From NCBI RefSeq assembly GCF_014649755.1, contig NZ_BMTQ01000012.1, positions 186,001-250,000 on the forward strand: a DNA stretch of 64,000 nucleotides, read 5' to 3'. The notes under the pieces are model-generated. The model was not told where the DNA came from. It worked only from the letters and a program-made list of their open reading frames with translations, and did no database searches. The stretch is from Streptomyces litmocidini (GTDB taxonomy: Bacteria; Actinomycetota; Actinomycetes; Streptomycetales; Streptomycetaceae). This document shows positions 17,902-26,450 of this stretch, one piece after another (position 1 is the first letter of the stretch; every line of letters starts with the position of its first letter). Both the position numbers and the translations under genes were made by a program.

Positions 17902-17992
17902 GCCCCGGCGCGCTCCCCGCCCGGGCCCCGGCGCGGCTCCCGCCCGGGCCCGGCGCGACTCCCGCCCGGCTCCCGGCGCGGCCCTCACCCGG
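17902..17992. repeat. Four tandem 22-23-bp GC-rich repeats
   Basis: Units at 17902-17924, 17925-17947, 17948-17969 and 17970-17992 share the core CCCGGCGCG..TCCCGCCCGG. The last unit contains the stop codon of the M1 peptidase gene, so the array grows out of that gene's 3' end. Confidence 0.75.
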
Positions 17993-19475
17993 ATTTCGGC
18001 GCAGTCCTCGTGGTCCCGGCGGGACGGCTGCGCCAGTCCGGGTGTCCGGGCATCGGCGGGGTCTTCGCCTCGTACAGCCAGTCGTGGAAGAAGGCGGTGA
18101 GGTCCCGGCCCGCGACCTCGCCGGCCAACGCGATGAAGTCGGCGGTGGTGGCGGTGCCGTCCCGGTGCTCGGCGACCCAGCGACGCTCCAGGGTCCGGAA
18201 GGCCTCGGTGCCGATCGTCTGGCGGAGCGCGTAGAGGACGAGGGCGCTGCCGTCGTAGACGACGGGCCGGAAGAGGCTGATCTTGTGGCCGGGCAGGGGG
18301 GGCTCCGGGGCGGCCGGCGGGCCGCCGGCGGCGCGCCAGCCGTCGGAGGCGCGGTAGGCGGCCTTCATGCGCTGCTCCTGGGACTTGCCGGCGGTCTCCT
18401 CGGCGTACAGCGCCTCGTACCAGCTGGCGTGTCCCTCGTTGAGCCACAGGTCGGACCAGGCGCGGGGCGAGACGCTGTCGCCGAACCACTGGTGCGCGAG
18501 CTCGTGGACCATGACGGCGTCGACGTACCACTCGGGGTAGCCGGGCTGGGTGAAGATGCCGCGCTCGAAGAGCGAGAGGGTCTGGGTCTCCAGCTCGAAG
18601 CCGGTGTCCGCGTCGGCGACGAGCACCCCGTACGTCTCGAAGGGGTACGGGCCGACCTGCCGCTCCATCCACTCCAGGTGGCCGGGGGTGCGGCGCAGCC
18701 AGGGCTCCATGAGCTGCCGGTCCGCGGTGGCCACCACGTCCCGCACGGGCAGCCCGTGCGGGCCCTCCCGGTGGACGACGGTGGAGCGGCCGATGGAGAT
18801 CTGGGCGAGTTCCGTGGCCATGGGGTGCCGGGTGCGGTACGTCCAGGTGGTCGTGGCGCCGTGGTCGACGCGGCCCGCGGGGAGTCCGTTGGCGACGACG
18901 GTGAGCTCGCTGGGGGCGGTGACCCGGAAGGTGAACCGGGCCTTGTCCGAGGGGTGGTCGTTGGAGGGGAAGACCCGGTGGGCGGCGTCGGCCTGGTTGG
19001 CCATGGCGAGGCCGTCGCTGGTGCGGACCCAGCCACCGCTGGAGGCGGGGCCGGTGGGGTCGCTGGTGTGGGTGACGGTGATCTCGACCTCCTCGCCCGC
19101 GTCGATCGGAACGACGGGGGTGACGACCAGGTCCTCGCCGCTGGTGGTGTACGCGGCGGGCAGGCCGTCGACGGTGACGGCGGAGACCGTGCCGTGGGTG
19201 AAGTCGAGGTTGAGCCGCTCCAGGTCCGCCGTGGCGCGGGCGTCGATCCGGGTGACGGCGGCGAGGGGCTTGGTGTTCACCCCCGGATAGGTGACGTCGA
19301 GCGTGTAGGCGAGGACGTCGTAGCCGGGGTTGCCGAGCTGCGGGAAGAGCGGGTCCCCGATGCCGAGCGGCGCGGGGGCGGGCAGCGCGGCGGCGACGAG
19401 TCCGGCCGAGGCGGCGACCAGGACGGCGGAGCGGAGCCACCGCGCGCGGGGCAGGGACGTTCGGACGAGCGGCAT
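17985..19475 (-). CDS. Secreted M1-family zinc metallopeptidase
   Basis: A 496-residue exported aminopeptidase-like enzyme. A signal peptide (RARWLRSAVLVAASAGLVAAALPAPA) covers about residues 10-35. The zinc site HELAHQWFG near 325 with the downstream LNEG glutamate (about 345) is complete. The substrate loop reads GFELETQ in place of the classical GAMEN, a variant I also associate with other actinobacterial members. It is shorter than full aminopeptidase N (about 850 residues) because the C-terminal helical superhelix is missing, as in many secreted actinobacterial M1 proteins. ATG 19475 is chosen as the start that puts the basic n-region first. It probably trims extracellular peptides. Confidence 0.9.
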   Translation of the reverse strand: MPLVRTSLPRARWLRSAVLVAASAGLVAAALPAPAPLGIGDPLFPQLGNPGYDVLAYTLDVTYPGVNTKPLAAVTRIDARATADLERLNLDFTHGTVSAVTVDGLPAAYTTSGEDLVVTPVVPIDAGEEVEITVTHTSDPTGPASSGGWVRTSDGLAMANQADAAHRVFPSNDHPSDKARFTFRVTAPSELTVVANGLPAGRVDHGATTTWTYRTRHPMATELAQISIGRSTVVHREGPHGLPVRDVVATADRQLMEPWLRRTPGHLEWMERQVGPYPFETYGVLVADADTGFELETQTLSLFERGIFTQPGYPEWYVDAVMVHELAHQWFGDSVSPRAWSDLWLNEGHASWYEALYAEETAGKSQEQRMKAAYRASDGWRAAGGPPAAPEPPLPGHKISLFRPVVYDGSALVLYALRQTIGTEAFRTLERRWVAEHRDGTATTADFIALAGEVAGRDLTAFFHDWLYEAKTPPMPGHPDWRSRPAGTTRTAPKSG

Positions 19476-19702
19476 GGGCCAGGGCCTTTCCGGAGGAATG
19501 GCCCTACGGCTACCAGGACCGCCGCCGCACACCGGGGCGGCGCGCGCGCCGGCCACCCGAAGGGGGTCGTCGGCCGGGGCCGCGCGCGGCGGTCGCCCGG
19601 AAGAGCGTCACCGGCTCGGGCCGCGCGAGGGACGCCGGTCCGGGCCGTGAGCAGCGCCGCCGGCTCGGCCCGCCCCGTGCCGGCCGCCCGAGGAACGACG
19701 TC

Positions 19703-19783
19703 GGCCCGGCCCGCGCGAGTGGCGGGATCGGCCCGGCCCGCGCGAGTGGCGGGATCAGCCCGTCCCGCGCGAGTGGCGGGCGC
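19703..19783. repeat. Three tandem 27-bp repeats spanning the rshA stop
   Basis: Units at 19703-19729 and 19730-19756 differ by almost nothing, and a diverged third copy lies at 19757-19783. The copy at the rshA end encodes its last residues (ARHSRG), so rshA's 3' tail has been duplicated downstream. Confidence 0.8.
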
Positions 19784-21908
19784 GGCTGACGTCGTACACG
19801 CCGGGGACGTCCCGCATGGCCTTCATGAGGGCGGCGAGGCCGGCCGCGTCGGGGAGCTGGAGGGTGTACGTGTGGCGGACCCGCTGCTCGGTGGGCGGCT
19901 CGACGTTCGCCGAGACGACGGCGGCGCCGAAGGTGGCGATGGCCTCGGTGAGGTCGGCGAGCAGTCCGGGCCGCCCGAAGGACTCGGCGACGAGGGTGAC
20001 CCTGCCCCGGGCGGTGTCGCCCCAGCGGACGGTGACGGGCTCGCGGCCGAGGCCGCGCATGGTGTCGACGGCCGAGCAGCGGGCGCGGTGCACGGTGACC
20101 GATCCGCCGCGCACCCGGAAGCCGGTGATCTCGTCGGGCGGTACGGGGGTGCAGCAGCCCGCCGGACGGACGGCCGCCGGCGGCTCGCCGTCGAGGTCGG
20201 CGTGGAGCTCGGCTCCGGAGCGGCGGTCGGCGGGGACGCTGGGCTGCGGGCGGGGGTCGGTGGGGGCGGGGGGCGCGGCGCTCTCGGGGTGGGCCCGGAG
20301 CCAGCCGGTGATCGCGATCCGGGCGGCGGGGGTGCGGGCGTGGTCGAGCCACTCGGGGGATGGACCGGAGACGGCGTCCTGGGCGAGCAGCAGCTGGACG
20401 GTGTCGCCGTCGCCGAGGACGGTGCTCAAGGGGGCGAGGCGGCCGTTGACGCGGGCACCGAGGCAGGCGTGGGCGGCCTCGCCGTGCTGCGCGTACGCGG
20501 CGTCGACGCAGCTGGCGCCGGCGGGCAGGCTGATCGTGCCGGGGGCGCCGCCGTCCGCGTGGAAGACGGTGATCTCGTCGTCCTCGGCGAGGTCGGCGCG
20601 GAGCGAGGTCCAGAAGGTGTCGGGGTCGGGGGCGGACTGCTGCCAGGCGAGGAGCCGGGAGAGCCAGCCGGGGCGGGTGGGGTCGACGCGCTCGCCGTCC
20701 TCGGCCGGGGGAAGGCCGGCGGCCGGGGCGGTGCCGTCCGGTTCCTGGCCCACGTGGGGGTTGCCGAGGGCGACGACTCCGGCCTCGGCGACCTTGTGCA
20801 TCCGGTGGGTCCGGATGAGGACCTCGGCGACGGCGCCGTCGGGGGCCGCGATCGCGGTGTGCAGCGACTGGTAGAGGTTGAACTTGGGTGCGGCGATGAA
20901 GTCCTTGAACTCGGAGACCACCGGGGTGAAACAGGTGTGGAGCTCGCCGAGGACCCCGTAGCAGTCGGCGTCCTCCGCGACGAGGACGAGGAGCCGTCCG
21001 AAGTCGCAGCCGCGCAGCTCCCCGCGCTTGAGGCGGACGCGGTGGACGGAGACGAAGTGCCGGGGGCGGACGAGGACCTCGGCGCCGATGCCCGCCTCGC
21101 GCAGGACCGCGGTGACCTGCTCGGCGACGGCGCCGAGTTCCTCGGCGGCGCCGGGGTGGTCCGCGACGAGCGCGCGGGTGGTCTCGTACTCCTCGGGGTG
21201 GAGGATCGCGAAGACCAGGTCCTCCAGCTCGGCCTTGAGGGCCTGGACGCCGAGCCGCTCGGCGAGCGGGATGAGGACGTCCCGGGTGACCCTGGCGATC
21301 CTGGCCTGTTTCTCGGGGCGCATCACGCCGAGGGTGCGCATGTTGTGGAGGCGGTCGGCGAGCTTGATCGACATGACCCGGACGTCGCTGCCGGTGGCGA
21401 CGAGCATCTTGCGGAAGGTCTCGGGCTCGGCGGCGGCGCCGTAGTCGATCTTCTCGACCTTGGTGACGCCGTCGACGAGGTAGGCGACCTCGTCGCCGAA
21501 CTCGCGGCGCACCTGATCGAGCGTCACCTCGGTGTCCTCGACGGTGTCGTGGAGGAGGGAGGCGGTCAGGGTGGTGGTCTCCGCGCCGAGTTCGGCGAGG
21601 ATGAGGGTGACCGCGAGCGGGTGGGTGATGTACGGCTCGCCGCTCTTGCGGAACTGGCCGCGGTGCGAGGACTCGGCGAGGACGTACGCCCGGCCGAGCA
21701 CCGTCAGGTCGGCCTCGGGGTGGTGGGCCCGGTGCGCCTCCGCCACGTGGCCGATGGCGTCGGGCAGCCGGTCGCGGGGCGCCGGTCCCGCGGTGGCGTT
21801 CAGCAGGGCGGCGCGGCCGAGGCGGCGCAGGTCGATCCGGGCGCGTCCGCGTCTGCGGACGGTCACGTCGGTGGGGGCGGCCTCGGGGTTGGTGGCCTCT
21901 GCGCTCAT
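19755..21908 (-). CDS. rshA: RelA/SpoT homologue RshA
   Basis: A 717-residue (p)ppGpp metabolism protein. Domains in order are an HD hydrolase (about 80-215, with SLLHDTVEDT and KLADRLHNMRTL), a synthetase domain (about 260-390), a TGS domain near 490-550, a CC/zinc-type segment (AGCCTPVPPDE) and a C-terminal ACT domain. The hydrolase motifs look intact. In the synthetase, the catalytic Asp and the Glu of AEVLIRT are kept. The canonical DLxAxR arginine is Leu, EVQIRT is EVLIRT, and RTxEMH is RTHRMH. This fits the second Streptomyces Rel protein, RshA, beside the main RelA. ATG 21908 follows GGAGGT. Activity under specific starvation is plausible; hydrolase bias is an inference. Confidence 0.9.
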   Translation of the reverse strand: MSAEATNPEAAPTDVTVRRRGRARIDLRRLGRAALLNATAGPAPRDRLPDAIGHVAEAHRAHHPEADLTVLGRAYVLAESSHRGQFRKSGEPYITHPLAVTLILAELGAETTTLTASLLHDTVEDTEVTLDQVRREFGDEVAYLVDGVTKVEKIDYGAAAEPETFRKMLVATGSDVRVMSIKLADRLHNMRTLGVMRPEKQARIARVTRDVLIPLAERLGVQALKAELEDLVFAILHPEEYETTRALVADHPGAAEELGAVAEQVTAVLREAGIGAEVLVRPRHFVSVHRVRLKRGELRGCDFGRLLVLVAEDADCYGVLGELHTCFTPVVSEFKDFIAAPKFNLYQSLHTAIAAPDGAVAEVLIRTHRMHKVAEAGVVALGNPHVGQEPDGTAPAAGLPPAEDGERVDPTRPGWLSRLLAWQQSAPDPDTFWTSLRADLAEDDEITVFHADGGAPGTISLPAGASCVDAAYAQHGEAAHACLGARVNGRLAPLSTVLGDGDTVQLLLAQDAVSGPSPEWLDHARTPAARIAITGWLRAHPESAAPPAPTDPRPQPSVPADRRSGAELHADLDGEPPAAVRPAGCCTPVPPDEITGFRVRGGSVTVHRARCSAVDTMRGLGREPVTVRWGDTARGRVTLVAESFGRPGLLADLTEAIATFGAAVVSANVEPPTEQRVRHTYTLQLPDAAGLAALMKAMRDVPGVYDVSRARHSRGTG

Positions 21909-22082
21909 GGGGCACCTCCGGCAACATCGACCGGCGGTGGCGGGCCAGGCGTGCCCGGGGGGCCGGTGCTTGATGCTACCGACCCCACCACGCGGCGCAG
22001 TCACGCTCTCGCCCAGCGTGAAACGGATCACCCATTCGAGCGACAAATCAGTCGTTGACAGTTTCGATTCCGTCGCGCGCGA

Positions 22083-22961
22083 TCACGCCGCCGAGACGAG
22101 CCACTCCGGATCGATGGTGCCCTCGGCGACGATCACGGCGGGTCCCGTCATGTCGATCCGGCCGTCGGGGTGCTCGGTGATGACGAGGGTCCCGCCGAGC
22201 ACGTCGACGGTGTACGTGACGGGGGTGCCGCTCTCGGCGGGGTCGACGCCGTCCCGGCGGGCGGTGGCGACGGCGACGGCGCAGGCGCCGGTGCCGCAGG
22301 AGCGGGTCTCGGACGCGCCGCGCTCGTGAACCCGCATGGCGACGTGGCGGGGGCCGCGGTCGGCGACGAACTCGATGTTCACCCCGTCCGGGTAGACCGC
22401 GGCGGGCTCGTACGGCGGCTCGTCGTACAGCGTGCCGGCGTGGGCGAGGTCCTCGACGAAGGCGACCGCGTGCGGATTGCCCATGTTCACGTTGCGCGCG
22501 GGCCAGCTGCGGCCGTCGACGGTGACGGTGACCCCGGCCTCGGGGAGCACCGCGCGGCCCATGGCGACGGTGACGGAACCGTCCTTGTCCAGGTGGACGT
22601 GCTTGACGCCGCCCCGGGTGGCGACCGCGACCTCGCCCGCGGTGACGTGCCCCGCGTGCTCCAGGTAGCGGGCGAAGACCCGGACGCCGTTCCCGCACAT
22701 CTCGGCGACGGAGCCGTCGGCGTTGCGATAGTCCATGAACCACTCGGCCTCGTCGGCCAGGTGGCGGGCGTCGGGGTGGGCGGCGCTGCGCACGACGTGC
22801 AGCAGCCCGTCCCCCCCGATACCGGCCCGCCGGTCGCAGAGGCGCGCCACGACGGCGGGGGGGAGGTCGACGGCGTTCTCCGCGTCGGGGACGATCACGA
22901 AGTCGTTCTCGGTGCCGTGGCCCTTGAGGAAGGGGATCGGCGAGGTCTGCGTGCTGGTCAC
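22083..22961 (-). CDS. dapF: Diaminopimelate epimerase
   Basis: A 292-residue cytosolic enzyme converting LL- to meso-diaminopimelate for lysine and peptidoglycan; LL-DAP is itself used in Streptomyces walls. The two catalytic cysteines are visible: AEMCGNGVR near residue 88 and SETRSCGTGACA near 227. The HGTENDFV motif lies near the N-terminus. GTG 22961 (VTSTQTSPIPFLKGHG) is chosen because the family starts just before the FxKxHGxxNDF block; the upstream open frame has the composition of noncoding repeats. The ribosome-binding site is weak. It lies downstream of miaA and a small membrane protein on the same strand. Confidence 0.96.
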   Translation of the reverse strand: MTSTQTSPIPFLKGHGTENDFVIVPDAENAVDLPPAVVARLCDRRAGIGGDGLLHVVRSAAHPDARHLADEAEWFMDYRNADGSVAEMCGNGVRVFARYLEHAGHVTAGEVAVATRGGVKHVHLDKDGSVTVAMGRAVLPEAGVTVTVDGRSWPARNVNMGNPHAVAFVEDLAHAGTLYDEPPYEPAAVYPDGVNIEFVADRGPRHVAMRVHERGASETRSCGTGACAVAVATARRDGVDPAESGTPVTYTVDVLGGTLVITEHPDGRIDMTGPAVIVAEGTIDPEWLVSAA

Positions 22962-23065
22962 GCGATCAACTGTACGGGGCGGGCCCGACGGCCGACCGCC
23001 CCGTCCACGGGCCGGTCCCGCGGAGAGGGGCGCGCCCGGGCCCCCACGACACGGCCCCGCTCTCG

Positions 23066-23281
23066 CACGGGCCCGGGCCGGGGCGCGGCCGGGACGGGAC
23101 CGCGTACGGTGCGGGGCGCGGCCGGAACGGGACCGCATACGGTACGGGGCGGAGTCGGATCGGGCTCCGCACGAGACGGGTCCCCGTTCCCTGCAGGGCC
23201 GGGGCGTGGTCGGGGCGCGGTCCGGGCGGACACGGGCCCGGGCCGGGGCGCGGCCGGAACGGGACCGCGTACGGTGCGGGG
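23066..23281. repeat. Long 51-bp direct repeats with a partial third copy
   Basis: The 51-bp units at 23066-23116 and 23231-23281 are identical except for one G/A difference. A 37-bp diverged copy lies at 23113-23149. Each unit ends in the quasi-palindrome ACCGCGTACGGT. They fill most of the roughly 320-bp gap between dapF and the next gene and stop 1 bp before that gene's stop codon. Confidence 0.85.
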
Positions 23282-23282
23282 C

Positions 23283-23795
23283 TCAGCGCAGGCGGGCGAC
23301 GCGCCAGACCGCCAGGGCGACCAGGGCCGCGATCGTCGACACGTACAGGGCGAGGACGCGCCAGTCCGGACGCTCGCCCGAGCCGCGCTGCGGAAGCCCC
23401 GGCCAGGTGTAGCCGACCTTGCGGGCGGCCATCATGCCCCAGCCCGCCGCACAGGAGCTGATCAGCAGGCCGAGCATGGCGACGACGGCACCGCCGTCGC
23501 CCGAACCGAAGGCGAGCGGGAAGGCGAACATCAGCGAGCCGACGGCGGCCAGACCCACGATGGGGGCGAGCTGCCAGATCCGCAGCCGGCGCTGGGGGCG
23601 CAGCTCGACCTCGACCTCGTCGGCGTCGACCTCGACGGCGGTGCCCACGGCGTCGTCGGGTCCGTCCGGGGTCAGCCCCGGGGGCCCGACGGGGGCGTCG
23701 TCCGTCGGGTGGCCCGGCGTGTCGCCCGACGGATCCGCCGTCGGGTCACCCAGAACCGCCTCGTGCTGTTCTCTGTCGCGAGGGCCGGCCTCCAT
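23283..23795 (-). CDS. Small multi-pass membrane protein of unknown function
   Basis: A 170-residue protein I cannot assign to a characterised family. Residues 1-70 are acidic, Pro/Gly/Asp-rich and probably disordered in the cytosol. A basic stretch (RPQRRLRIW) then leads into hydrophobic segments near 77-98 and 102-123 and a last one near 148-166, so three membrane helices are likely. ATG 23795 is preferred over ATG 23825 because GGGGAGGG lies 9 nt upstream of it. It sits between miaA and dapF on their strand. Streptomyces keep a membrane protein at this place, which suggests real but unknown function. Confidence 0.75.
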   Translation of the reverse strand: MEAGPRDREQHEAVLGDPTADPSGDTPGHPTDDAPVGPPGLTPDGPDDAVGTAVEVDADEVEVELRPQRRLRIWQLAPIVGLAAVGSLMFAFPLAFGSGDGGAVVAMLGLLISSCAAGWGMMAARKVGYTWPGLPQRGSGERPDWRVLALYVSTIAALVALAVWRVARLR

Positions 23796-23903
23796 CGCCA
23801 CGCGCCCTCCCCACTCGGACTCCACTTGGTCGATCGATGCTCGATGATGGCACGCCCATGACCGCCGAAATGACGGACAGTGCGTCCCGATGCCATCACG
23901 TGA

Positions 23904-24842
23904 TCAGGCTGTAACCGCTCGTTCGACCAACGACAGCGCCTCCCGCGGGAGTTCCCCGCGGTGATCTGCGGCCCCACTGAGCCAGTGCACCCGCGGGTCG
24001 CGGCGGAACCACGAGTCCTGACGGCGCGCGAAGCGCTTCGTGGCCCGCACGGTCTCCGCGCGCGCCTCGTCCTCGGTGCACTCCCCCGCGAGCGCCGCGA
24101 GGACCTGCTGGTAACCCAGGGCGCGGGCCGCCGTGCGCCCCTCGCGCAGTCCCCGCGCCTCCAGGGCGCGCACCTCGTCGACGAGACCGGCCTCCCACAT
24201 GCGGTCCACGCGCGTGGTGATCCGCTCGTCGAGCTCGGGGCGGGCCACGTCGACGCCGATCTGGACGGTGTCGTAGACGGAGTCGGGGCCCGGGAGGTTG
24301 GCGGTGAAGGGCTTGCCGGTGATCTCGATCACCTCCAGGGCCCGGACGATGCGGCGTCCGTTGCTGGGCAGGATCGCGCGGGCCGCCTCGGGGTCCGCCT
24401 CGGCGAGCCGCACGTGCAGGACGCCGGGGCCGCGCTCCTCGAGCTCGGCCTCCAGGCGGGCCCGGACGGCCGGGTCGGTGCCGGGGAACTCCAGGGCGTC
24501 GACGGCCCCCCGTACGTACAGCCCGGAACCGCCGACGAGGACCGGGGTGCGGCCGGCCGCGAGCAGCCGGTCGATCTCGGCGCGCGCGAGGCGCTGGTAC
24601 TCGGCGACGCTGGCGGCCTCGGTCACGTCCCAGATGTCGAGGAGGTGGTGCGGGACGCCGCCGCGCTCCTCAAGCGTCAGCTTGGCGGTGCCGATGTCCA
24701 TCCCCCGGTAGAGCTGCATCGAGTCGGCGTTGACGACCTCGCCACCGAGCTGCTGGGCCAGGAACACACCCAGATCGGACTTTCCGGCCGCCGTGGGGCC
24801 GACGACGGCGATGACCCGCGGGGCGGGAGCTGCGCTTCTCAC
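23904..24842 (-). CDS. miaA: tRNA dimethylallyltransferase
   Basis: A 312-residue enzyme that transfers dimethylallyl from DMAPP to N6 of A37 in tRNAs reading UNN codons. MiaB, encoded 2 kb away in the same direction, then methylthiolates this base. The P-loop GPTAAGKSDLG is near residue 14, followed by VNADSMQLYRGMDIGTAK, HHLLDIWDV, VLVGGSGLYVRG and the FARRQDSWFRR motif near the C-terminus. GTG 24842 is the only reasonable start before the P-loop. Length and motifs are fully typical. Confidence 0.97.
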   Translation of the reverse strand: MRSAAPAPRVIAVVGPTAAGKSDLGVFLAQQLGGEVVNADSMQLYRGMDIGTAKLTLEERGGVPHHLLDIWDVTEAASVAEYQRLARAEIDRLLAAGRTPVLVGGSGLYVRGAVDALEFPGTDPAVRARLEAELEERGPGVLHVRLAEADPEAARAILPSNGRRIVRALEVIEITGKPFTANLPGPDSVYDTVQIGVDVARPELDERITTRVDRMWEAGLVDEVRALEARGLREGRTAARALGYQQVLAALAGECTEDEARAETVRATKRFARRQDSWFRRDPRVHWLSGAADHRGELPREALSLVERAVTA

Positions 24843-25134
24843 CGCCCCAGTCTCGCAAACCTCCCGCCCGGTCCCCCAACGCGCTGCGGAACGGACCCCT
24901 CCGGCTTCGCCGCCCGGCGCGGGGGCCAGCCGTGGAGCACCCCGGATCTCCGCCGTCGATCACTGCGGCGCCCCTCCGTCCGAGTACTCTATGGAGTTGA
25001 TATGTGCGTTTTTGCAATCTTTCGTCGAAAAGGCTCGCCGAAAGAGGCAGGGTGCGGAAGGCACGACACGGAACGAAAGCACGACACGGAACACGGGCCC
25101 GCGGGTCCGCGGGTCCGCGGAGGGAAGGTGCTCC

Positions 25135-25401
25135 ATGGGCCTCATGGATTCGCTGAAGGCCAAGCTCGCCCCGGCCAAGGACAAGGTGGCCGACCTCGCG
25201 CAGCAGCACGGCGAGAAGATCGACCACGGTCTGGACAAGGCCGCGAAGCTGGTCGACGAGAAGACCAAGGGCAAGTACAGCGACAAGATCCACACCGGTG
25301 CGGACAAGGCGAAGGGCGCCATCGACCGGATCGGTCACAAGGACGACGGCACGGCCGGGAGCGGTGGCACGACGACGACACCGCCGCCGCCGACCGTCTG
25401 A
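25135..25401 (+). CDS. Antitoxin-family small helical protein (Rv0909/MT0933-like)
   Basis: An 88-residue, Lys/Asp/Ala-rich, helical protein starting MGLMDSLKAKLAPAKDKVADLAQQ. It matches the actinobacterial family annotated as antitoxin (Rv0909-type). It ends in a Gly/Thr/Pro tail (TTTTPPPPTV). The start at ATG 25135 has GGAGGGAAGG upstream. It is divergent from miaA, and its upstream region holds duplicated 14-bp GCACGACACGGAAC and triple GCGGGTCC tracts. No toxin-like partner gene adjoins it: the next gene is a LigB/Memo-like protein on the other strand. The antitoxin role is therefore by family name only; a structural or stress role is possible. Confidence 0.75.
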   Translation: MGLMDSLKAKLAPAKDKVADLAQQHGEKIDHGLDKAAKLVDEKTKGKYSDKIHTGADKAKGAIDRIGHKDDGTAGSGGTTTTPPPPTV

Positions 25402-25430
25402 CGGCCGCGTCGTCCGGCAGTCCCTCCGCA

Positions 25431-25473
25431 CGGCGGGCGGGCGCGGAGCATCGTGCTCCGCGACCGCCCGCCG
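25431..25473. terminator. Bidirectional terminator with 20-bp stem
   Basis: Arms at 25431-25450 and 25454-25473 pair over 20 bp with one mismatch around a TCG loop. The element serves the convergent genes on both sides. Confidence 0.88.
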
Positions 25474-25492
25474 TTCTCGTTCCCGCCGTCCC

Positions 25493-26215
25493 TCAGGACC
25501 AGGCCGCGACGAAGTACCCCACGCCGTACGGGGCGTCGTCGAAGAGCAACCGACCGTCGAGGCCGGCACCCTCCGCCGCACCCGCCAGCACCTGCCAGGA
25601 AGCGCGGCCGGCCGCCTTCAGCTCGGACGCGAGCCCGGCGTCCAGCGCGAGCAGCGCCGCCACGTCGGCCGTCCCCAGTGCCCGGGCCGCCTCCGCGTCG
25701 AAACCGGCGGCCCGCTCGTCCAGGTAGCCGGGAGCCTTCACCGTCCGGCAGGCACTGCCGTCACCCAGTACGAGGAGGGCGACGCGCTCGGCGGAGGCGG
25801 CGAGCTCCCGGCCGGTCCCGGCGCAGACCTCCGCCGTCGTCGAGGCGGCCACGCCCAGGCCCTCGATCGGCGCGTCGGCCCAGCCGGCGCGGGCCAGGAG
25901 CCAGGCGCCGACGGCGAGGGAAGGGGGCAGGGGGCGGTCGTCCCCGTCCTGGGCCCGGGACGATTCCGCGCCGAGCCGTACGGAGAGGTCCACGCCGAAG
26001 CCGGCGAAGGAGCCCCTCGCGCCGGCCGGATAGCCGCCGTGCGCGCCCTCGTCGGCGGGACCGACGACGTACAGCCGGTCCGGGCGGGCGGCGGCGAGCA
26101 GCCCGACGGCGTCCGCGCACGCCGCGCGCGCGGCGTCCAGCTCGGGGGCGGCGCCGGTCGCGACGTCGGGGACGAGGAGGGGAGGGCTGGGGCAGACGGC
26201 TGCGGCGACAAGCAT
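25493..26215 (-). CDS. LigB/Memo-like (class III extradiol dioxygenase fold) protein
   Basis: A 240-residue conserved actinobacterial protein. It resembles the catalytic-subunit fold of class III extradiol ring-cleavage dioxygenases: the N-terminal VAAAVCPSPPLLVPDVA, VVGPADEG near residue 50, LLVLGDGSACRTVKAPGYLDERAAGFD near 147-175 and FDDAPYGVGYFVAAW at the C-terminus. The metal-ligand histidines of true LigB enzymes are not evident, so catalysis is uncertain. The start ATG 26215 is followed directly by the conserved N-terminal strand; the ribosome-binding site is poor. It lies between miaB and the antitoxin-family gene, on the miaB strand and 419 bp downstream of it. Confidence 0.7.
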   Translation of the reverse strand: MLVAAAVCPSPPLLVPDVATGAAPELDAARAACADAVGLLAAARPDRLYVVGPADEGAHGGYPAGARGSFAGFGVDLSVRLGAESSRAQDGDDRPLPPSLAVGAWLLARAGWADAPIEGLGVAASTTAEVCAGTGRELAASAERVALLVLGDGSACRTVKAPGYLDERAAGFDAEAARALGTADVAALLALDAGLASELKAAGRASWQVLAGAAEGAGLDGRLLFDDAPYGVGYFVAAWS

Positions 26216-26278
26216 GATCCGCAGCCTACTGGGGTGGGAGGTGGGGGTTCGAGGGGACGGGCGGCTCCGCGCCGGGGC

Positions 26279-26380
26279 GGTGCCCACCCCGCGCCCCCGT
26301 TGCGGGCGCGCCCGCCGGGCGGCGCCCACCCCGTTGCGGGCGCGCCCGCCGGGCGGTGCCCACCCCGTTGCGGGCGGTCG
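26279..26380. repeat. Tandem 34-42-bp repeats in the miaB downstream gap
   Basis: Units at 26279-26320, 26321-26354 and 26355-26380 (partial) share GGYGCCCACCCCG...TTGCGGGCG. They belong to a 420-bp non-coding gap (26216-26634) otherwise filled by a hairpin repeat and GC-rich sequence. Confidence 0.75.
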
Positions 26381-26394
26381 TTCCGCTGGGGTGA

Positions 26395-26450
26395 GGGGGT
26401 CCCCCTGCTCGAGCGAAGCCGAGAGCTTGGGGGAGGGTGGGCGCAACGGG
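26395..26450. repeat. Streptomyces-type intergenic hairpin repeat
   Basis: The element has outer arms CCCCC (26401-26405) and GGGGG (26429-26433) around GCTCGAGCGAAGCCGAGAGC, followed by GAGGGTGGGCGCAACGGGACGG. I recall near-identical CTCGAGCGAAGCCGAGAG elements in many Streptomyces intergenic regions. A shortened copy is at 47354-47420. Confidence 0.65.

Noticed and set aside
19703..19783. CRISPR-like array
   Set aside because: The 27-bp units are directly adjacent without spacers, so this is a tandem repeat. The same holds for 17902-17992 and 43645-43743.
17724..22058. A 1444-codon plus-strand open frame
   Set aside because: It is antisense to the M1 peptidase and rshA genes, is Gly/Val/Glu-rich and shows no domain. 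The same applies to the long frames at 26437-29916 and 52848-56411.
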